Shown here: positions 58,096 through 64,000 of the stretch, piece by piece
Position numbering within the stretch: the stretch's first letter is position 1
Layout: the number at the start of each line of letters is the position of its first letter
Origin: Steinernema hermaphroditum
Lineage: Eukaryota; Nematoda; Chromadorea; Rhabditida; Steinernematidae
Assembly (NCBI GenBank): GCA_030435675.1
Contig: CM059622.1
Coordinates: 682,001 to 746,000 of the forward strand
Direction of reading: 5' to 3'
Length of the DNA: 64,000 nt
The notes under the pieces: generated by a model
Told to the model about the DNA's origin: nothing
Database searches by the model: none
What the model saw: only the letters and a program-made list of their open reading frames with translations
Translations under genes and position numbers: made by a program

Positions 58096-59278
58096 ATGGT
58101 TCTGCAACAAATGTTAAGCTGGTTGTTAAGCTGGTTTTGGAGTGCTCTGCAACCCATTGAATACGGACAGGCGGTGAGTCCTTGAATTTTTATCGGTAGT
58201 TATAATTATTATGTTTTTTAGACTTCCGACACTAATGATCAAACGCCGAAGAAGCCAGATGCACTCCCGGTGAAGAACTCGTCGGACACGCCTGGTTTTG
58301 CGCAGAAGAACTCACCGGTGACGTTCAGTTCTGCTGATACGAACTCACCGTTCACGTCCGGCTCTGCTCAGAAGAACTCACCGAACAATCCTGGTTCTTC
58401 TCAGAAGAACTCACCGGTCACGACCGGCTCTGCTCCGCAGAACTCACCGGTCACGTCCGGCTCTACTCAGAAGAACTCATCGAACACGCTTGGTCCTTCC
58501 CAGAAGAGTTCATCAGACTCGTCTGGTTCATCCGAGGAAAGCCCTCCACTTGAAGAAAGTACGTTTATTTACTCCATTCAGAACTTTATTGTCTTGGTTC
58601 AGATGAGTTCAGTCTCGACAAAGACATTATCGAGAGTCCGGTGAAAGAGTTGACGAGTCCTAAGACTTCACCAATTCCGCCCATCAAGAAGAAGGCGGTC
58701 TCAGACGGCAACAACAAAGAGGCCACAGACGACATGATAAGGGAGGCTTGGAATGCCGTGAAAGAGAAATCCGTTGTATTCCGGATTAATGTAGGCAAGT
58801 GCGGACGAACTGGTGTACTACATGTGTTCTTTTTAGGTGGCCGGAGAATCGGGTAATTGCTACCGATCTCTCAAGTTCCATCGCTGGAAGTTCGTGCATG
58901 TGTTGCCAAAAGGATTCCGTCATAAGCAACACCAACGTGCCCCTAGGTAGCACCACTCATGAATATATCTTTTAAAATCATAGTAATTTCAGAGTTCGTC
59001 ATGACGCATGGCGTCGCTATTCAGCTCTGGCGACGATCCATGAGTTAGGCGGTTGGTTGATGCTGCACAGTCCGATATCAGTGTCCAACCCCGACGGGAG
59101 AAGCTATATCTACGTGAAGCCGAAGACCGCGTTAAAGATTCCACCGCCCGAGCTTCCGCCTCTGATGACTGAGGAGGATTTGCAGAAGCGACCCATGACA
59201 GTATTGGAACAAGTCCCTCCCAAAAAGAAGAAAGGAAAAAAATCTGCCGACAAAACCCGTCGCAGTAATAAGAGTTGA
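58096..59278 (+). CDS. Unknown protein with a Ser/Asn-rich degenerate 12-residue repeat
   Basis: Predicted 332 residues. Exons 58096-58173, 58222-58558, 58603-58790, 58837-58946, 58993-59278; total divides by three. The N-terminus is hydrophobic and Trp-rich (MLSWLLSWFWSALQ). Exon 2 encodes about nine imperfect copies of a unit like S-G-S-A-Q-K-N-S-P-V-T (A/S-Q-K-N-S-P core). The C-terminal half looks like a folded domain: YRSLKFHRWKFVHVLPKGFR, WRRYSALATIHELGGWLMLH, SPISVSNPDGRSYIYVKPK; it ends in a basic K-K-K-K-G-K-K tail. I do not recognise the domain. S-P pairs in the repeats suggest proline-directed phosphorylation; that is inference. Introns of 41-48 bp. Confidence 0.68.
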
Positions 59279-59443
59279 TAAACATATTTCTGTGGTCGAG
59301 GTGAGATCTGTGGGGATTGTATATGTTGACAGCTAATAGTTTTACGGGCTATTAGAGTGTCACCGCAATTGCGTTTCACGTAACGCTGTCATGAAATCTT
59401 TCAAAAATAAGATAAAAAGATGGAAACGGATGAGAAAAAATTC
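59279..59443. other. 3' flank of the repeat-bearing gene
   Basis: Short non-coding spacer before tRNA-Trp; starts with a possible poly(A) region (gataaacatatt). Confidence 0.4.
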
Positions 59444-59515
59444 TGACCCCGACGTGATTCGAACACGCAACCTTCTGATCTGGAGTCAGACGCGCTACCG
59501 TTGCGCCACGGAGTC
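59444..59515 (-). tRNA. tRNA-Trp (CCA), second intact copy
   Basis: Same sequence as tRNA-Trp at 33353-33424 over the 72 nt read, including the anticodon CCA. Confidence 0.95.
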
Positions 59516-60248
59516 ATGTCGAACGCTGTCCCCAAACTTTGACATATTTCGGTATGTGCTTTTGCAAATCTCATAATCATCACATTTCGTCATTCCTTCA
59601 TTTATCAACGTTTCCCCGTCGCCATAGCGATGATCGTCGCAGAGCGATGCGACAATGTTCCCAGGAGGCAGTGCTTCCCTCCAATTGTCGCTATATATGT
59701 CGTTGTGTCAGCCCTTCTTCAAGTGCTTCGCCAAGCGCCGCAGGTTGAAAGCAACCCTACGAGGTAAGAAAAGTAAAAAAAGTTGTTCAAAAGATGGCGC
59801 AAAAAAGCGCTTCTTCTGGCTCTTCAAAGTTTAGGGTGGTCTCGCCACGACGAGTACGGTAATGCGGCAGCTGAATCGATTTGCGCGGCGGCGTCGCTTT
59901 CACTTCGCTTCGCATTTCTTTTCCGCTCTGTTCCGAGATTCTTCGCGTCGAAACTGTTTCATTGACCGCCAGCAGCGAAAGGCGCGAAGCGCATGCCTTC
60001 CCCGCCGAAGCCTCTCATCGCGCCCACCGTCGTCGTTTCTGTGGCAGAGTGCCAGAGCGACGTCGAGCCATTCCGCCCAATAATGTGACGATCGATGGCG
60101 CGCGAGCCGAAGGGTCACACTGCGCTCGCCGCTGCGGTCAAGAGTGCTCGCGAGCGTCCCTATCTCCTGCGCGCCTAAGATTATCCATGCTTTCCCCGTG
60201 ATGCTATTAAAATCTGTGTCTTGCAGGTGAATTAACTCGATTAGCTTA
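59516..60248. other. 5' flank of the hnRNP Q/R gene
   Basis: GC-rich, with Arg/Ala-rich chance frames only. It ends with a cttgcag acceptor 23 bp before the start at 60249, a candidate trans-splice or 5' UTR splice site. Confidence 0.45.
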
Positions 60249-62876
60249 ATGGCCGACGTCGAGATGGAGTCAGCTACGCCTAAAGTCGAGGAGGAGCAGC
60301 CGCAGTCCGGAAACGGCGAGGCCATGGACGAGCAAGATAACAACAACAAGACGGACGCTGATAATCCCACCTACAAGCGCTTCGTCGAGCAGAAGCTCAA
60401 CACAGAAATCGCCGATGCGCTTATGCAGCTCATCTCCACCGCGGACATCTCCGCCGAAGATATCGACGACCGCACCATCGATATGCTGAAGGCGTTCAAC
60501 AACACACAGGCGCTTTTCATCGTGAACTCGCTAAAGGACTCGAAAATGTTCGGCGTGCAGAACAAACCTCAGTACATCACGTCGGTTATGCGCTCGTTCC
60601 GCGACCGCGTACGCCAGCTGGGCGCCCAGCAGGCCCTCCAGTCGCCGCTCGTCTATGGGCCCGAAATTGAGAAGGCCAAAGCGCTGCTCGAGCGCACCGG
60701 CTACAGCTTGGAGGTCACTGTTGGTCAGCGCAAGTATTACAACCCGCCGAACTATGAAGGCCCTGAGCATGGTCCCAGTGGAGCTGGACATGAGGTAATT
60801 TCGTCGTTTGATTGGATTCAGAGCCTATCCGACCGCTGTTGAAATGGAGCTTCACTGCAAATGACCTGAGAGGTGTTGTTCGACCGCGTGTGTTAACAGA
60901 AAATGGTCACATTACTGTCTATAGACAGCTATTTTGCAAAAGTGGTTGAAATGTCTACAGACGGTTGTCCTGCAAAGTCAGACAGGAAATTTCATTTTGA
61001 GCGGTCGGATATGGCCGTTCACTCTCGCTTCTTTGACGTACTTCTAATCATTTATCTTTAGATTTACATTGGCCAGATTCCTAAGGACATCTATGAGGAC
61101 ACCATCATTCCCCTCTTTGAGACTTGTGGTACCATTTATGATATGCGGTTGATGATGGATCCTGTTTCTGGACGCAATCGCGGATATGCGTTTATGACTT
61201 TCATTGAAGATAACTCCGCACAGGAGGCCGTCAAGAAGGTGAGCGATTAAGACTATTTATGCCACGATGGGGGCTAGCTGTGCTGCTCAGCGAATCCCTC
61301 CTGTTTTAGCCACTCGTTTCCTAGCTTCTGTTTCGTCTTTGTTCTCACACGTCGTTCCACTTCATCTTGTGCTGGGCGATTTCACATCTCGTTTTGACGT
61401 CGTTGTTTTGACTGACTTCGCCGTATTTCTCTCATTCAATCATCCTCTTAGCAGCATCAAAAAATCTTGCTGCTCTTTTGTTGACGAAATTTAATTTAGT
61501 TCAACGGTCACGAAATCATTCCCGGAAAAGCTCTGAAAGTGAACGTATCTGTTGCAAACACCCGTCTCTTTATCGGAAATATTCCCAAATCGAAATCCAA
61601 AGATGAAATTCTTGACGAGCTCAAAAAGCACACAGGTAAATTCGTTTTCAAAAAATGACGAAAAGATGACACAGTGAGATGTCCACTTTCGTTGGCTTCT
61701 TTCGTTGTTTTCCTTCCGCTGAATACCTGTAAGCATGCCCGTTTTAGAAGGTGTTGTTGACTGTATAATTTACACCAGCCCGGATGCTTCTGAGTCAAGG
61801 AAGAACCGCGGATTCTGTTTCATCGATTTTATCGACCATAAGGCAGCTTCTGATGCTAAGCGCCGTATTGCCACAGGAAAGGTAAATTCGGTTGTTGTGT
61901 GCCAGGTTCTGATGAGATGCTTTTCAGGTTCGCCCATGGAACAGTGACCTAGTTGTCGACTGGGCCGAGCAGCAGGAAGAGCCTGATGATGAGACCATGG
62001 CTAAGGTTAAGGTTGTCTATGTGCGCAACCTTAAGGAGTCGGTCACCGAAGAACGCATCAAGGAGTTGTTCTCGGGCTTCGGCGAAATCGAACGAGTCAA
62101 GAAGATTCGCGACTATTCGTTCGTCCACTACGTCGAGCGTGAGAGCGCTATTAAGGCCATCGAGACGATGAACGGCGCTGATTTGGAGGGTGTGGCGATC
62201 GATGTGTCACTCGCTAAGCCTATGAGCGAGAAAAAGAAGCCGAAAATGCAAGGAGGTCCGATGAGAGGCCGTTCTGGACCAGGAATGCGCGGTGGCATGG
62301 GTCAGGGAATGGGCATGAACTATCGTGGAGATTACGGCGGTGGAATGCCTCGCGGAGGCCGTGGAGGACGTGGAGGTTCCGGTGGCTACGGAGGCGGACC
62401 GAAGAGCTACGGCGGTGGCAATCCTTCTGGAGGTTACGGAGGACCCGGTGGATACATGCCTCCTTCCTATGGCGGTGGCTACGATGGAGGTTATGGATAC
62501 GATGACTACTCCTACGGAGGATACGGCGCCAGCGCCGGCTTCGGAGCTTATGATGTGTACGGCGGAGGTCCTGGCGGTTACGGCGGACCTGACCCCTATG
62601 GACAGCAGGGGTATGGTGCCTATGGAGGTGGTGCTCCCAGAGGAGGTGGAATGGTAAGGCTGATTTTTCTTTAGCCAGTAGTGATTCTTGTGATTCTAGG
62701 GAGGAGGACCTCGCGGTGGACACAGTGGTGGATTCCGTGGTGGACGTGGCCAGTCACCTCGTGGTGGTGGTGGCGGACGAGGCAACCGTGGAGCTAAACG
62801 GCCGGGGGACAACAATGGAGGACCGGCGTCGAAGCGCGACTACAATGATTACTCAGCTGATGTTCACCACTTCTAA
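60249..62876 (+). CDS. hrp-2: hnRNP Q/R (SYNCRIP) RNA-binding protein
   Basis: Predicted 631 residues. Exons 60249-60794, 61062-61238, 61500-61635, 61748-61881, 61928-62653, 62700-62876; phases agree. Acidic N-terminus, then the NURR domain (LNTEIADALMQLISTADISA...LKAFNNTQALFIVNSLKDSK). Three RRMs follow: IYIGQIPKDI with RGYAFMTF, LFIGNIPKSK with NRGFCFIDF, and VYVRNLKESV with YSFVHYVERE. W-A-E-Q-Q-E-E-P-D between RRM2 and RRM3 matches SYNCRIP W-A-D-P-I-E-D-P-D. The C-terminus is a long RGG/YGG low-complexity region ending KRDYNDYSADVHHF. The protein regulates splicing, mRNA transport and translation. The symbol follows the C. elegans orthologue. Confidence 0.95.
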
Positions 62877-63114
62877 CTTATTCGCTCGCCTCACAACTTG
62901 TCAATTTAACCATACCTACTTTGATTGTTGTTGTCTTGTTGATGGTGCCAATGTTCTCAATTGTGACTTTGAATGTCGTCGTCGTTTAAATGTCGCTTCC
63001 CATGTATTTATTAGTTGCTCTTGACTGGTGCCGACCGCCGCCCATGATCTGTCTAGTTGATTATTTGAACATAATCTCATTCATTTTTTCATAAACGTTG
63101 TTTTTGAGTGCGAG

Positions 63115-63632
63115 ATGCCTAGAGGAAAAGGCAGAGGAAGAGGAAGAGGATGGGGAAGACCGAGAGCTAGGAAACAAGTGGAACGGAACGAGGACGACAT
63201 CGACATCGGGAAGTTGCCGAGGGACCACACGAAGGAGTTCGCGAAGATTGTCTGTGCCTTCCTGCGGGATCTGAGTCACACTTTCGTCTACAAGTATGGT
63301 GGATACGAGCCCGACGAGTTTCACGAGGAAACAGCGTTCAAGGAGCATACTGTCATGGTACGGTAGCGGGAGTGCACAGTGTGTTTATGCCTGTGGAAAG
63401 GGTCGCTGGTTCTAGACTTTATCTGATGTCTGTAGTGTTCTTTCTTGTCTCATTGCGCCATTTTCAGGTCTGTGAAGACGAAGAACTAATAGAATATATC
63501 GAAACGACGCTCCGTTCGGTGAACAGATGGCTTGAGTACCAGAAATTGGAAGGCTTCGCTGTGGCGCTTGTTAACAACAATGAGACGGTCGCCTACAGCT
63601 ATCAGATCAACTTCTTCAAGCCTGAAGTGAAG
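63115..63632 (+). CDS. HORMA-domain protein (MAD2/REV7-like), 3' exons not resolved
   Basis: Exons 63115-63357 and 63468-63632 read in phase; later exons toward or beyond the right edge could not be placed. A basic Gly/Arg N-terminus (MPRGKGRGRGRGWGRPRARK) precedes a HORMA-like fold: FAKIVCAFLRDLSHTFVYKY and GGYEPDEF align with MAD2 I-V-A-E-F-F...I-L-Y-Q-R-G-I-Y-P-S-E-T-F. DEELIEYIETTLRSVNRWLE and LEGFAVALVNNNETVAYSYQ align with the following MAD2 strand-helix-strand. HORMA proteins clamp partner peptides in checkpoint, translesion synthesis or meiosis. Whether this is MAD2, REV7 or a meiotic paralogue is open. It lies 238 bp downstream of hrp-2 on the same strand. A tttgtattag acceptor near 63711 may start the next exon. 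Confidence 0.6.
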
Positions 63633-64000
63633 GTAAAAAAGAAAATGTGAGTTTATTTCTTAACGGTTTACTATATTCGATATGGTCGTTCGTTATTTGC
63701 CTTTGTATTAGTACGACTTCGGAGGCGCTCCTGATTGTTGTTATTGCGAATGGATTTAGTGGTACTATGGCGAGGAGGGATCATTTGTGTGCAAAGTACA
63801 AACTGGAAAAACATGCTTGGGAACAGAGATCACGTTATTTTTCAGTCTAGGTTGGTTTCTCTTGCACTTTTGCGATGCGATAAAGGCATAGAAGGCAAAA
63901 CTAAATCGTCACTTAGTCAAATCCTTAGTCAATCTATTCGGAAGGAATGAAACTAGTGGGACAGTGTATCTGAGTGAATGTGACATGTCTGGGAGCATTT

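Noticed and set aside
1..64000. CRISPR arrays, bacterial operons or horizontally acquired clusters
   Set aside because: No regularly spaced repeats with unique spacers; nearly all genes have spliceosomal introns and animal orthologues.

Overview
The window is nuclear DNA from a nematode. Genes are compact, with many 40-60 bp GT-AG introns ending in a TTTCAG-like acceptor. Several genes have such an acceptor directly in front of the start codon, as expected for spliced-leader trans-splicing. SL1-like sequences are present, and one gene is a clear DAF-2 type insulin receptor. GC content and gene style suggest a free-living or entomopathogenic rhabditid/tylenchine worm rather than Caenorhabditis elegans; this assignment is inference. 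Exon limits were placed by eye from reading frame, splice signals and remembered family sequence; reading-frame sums were checked for most multi-exon models.

Layout. 1-9.3 kb: a D-aspartate/D-amino-acid oxidase cut by the left edge (-), then two inverted paralogues of an ATP-grasp protein (+ and -), the second bracketed by a 300 bp direct repeat. 9.7-15 kb: a zeta-class GST/maleylacetoacetate isomerase (+) and an SLC17-like transporter (+), the latter enclosed by a 250 bp inverted repeat. 15-23 kb: the ER reductase ERdj5/DNAJC10 ending in HDEL (-), TMEM234 (-), an intronless RBBP6-like fragment without a RING (-) and TMEM106 (+). 23-30 kb: a seven-finger C2H2 protein (-) whose upstream edge carries four tandem SL1-like exons, then two very similar Y-box genes (-) around a small coiled-coil gene (+). 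30-34 kb is mostly empty apart from tRNA-Trp and tRNA-His.

34.4-42.1 kb holds a complete daf-2 insulin/IGF receptor (15 exons). 42-47 kb: a broken tRNA-Trp beside an intact tRNA-His, then a CHK-kinase-like gene (-) with a MITE in one intron. 47.7-53.6 kb: three secreted Gly/Tyr-rich peptide genes plus a relic, two of them divergent around a mirrored promoter. 53.8-57.8 kb: three minus-strand genes (SOCS-box protein, ZNF830, UBASH3-like histidine phosphatase) that may be partly operonic. 58-64 kb: a repeat-bearing unknown protein, tRNA-Trp, hnRNP Q/R and a HORMA-domain gene running toward the right edge.

Most genes are housekeeping. The less ordinary features are the tandem SL-like array, the mirrored promoter of the Gly/Tyr genes, a possible 20-nt intron, and substitutions at catalytic or regulatory residues in three enzyme-like proteins.
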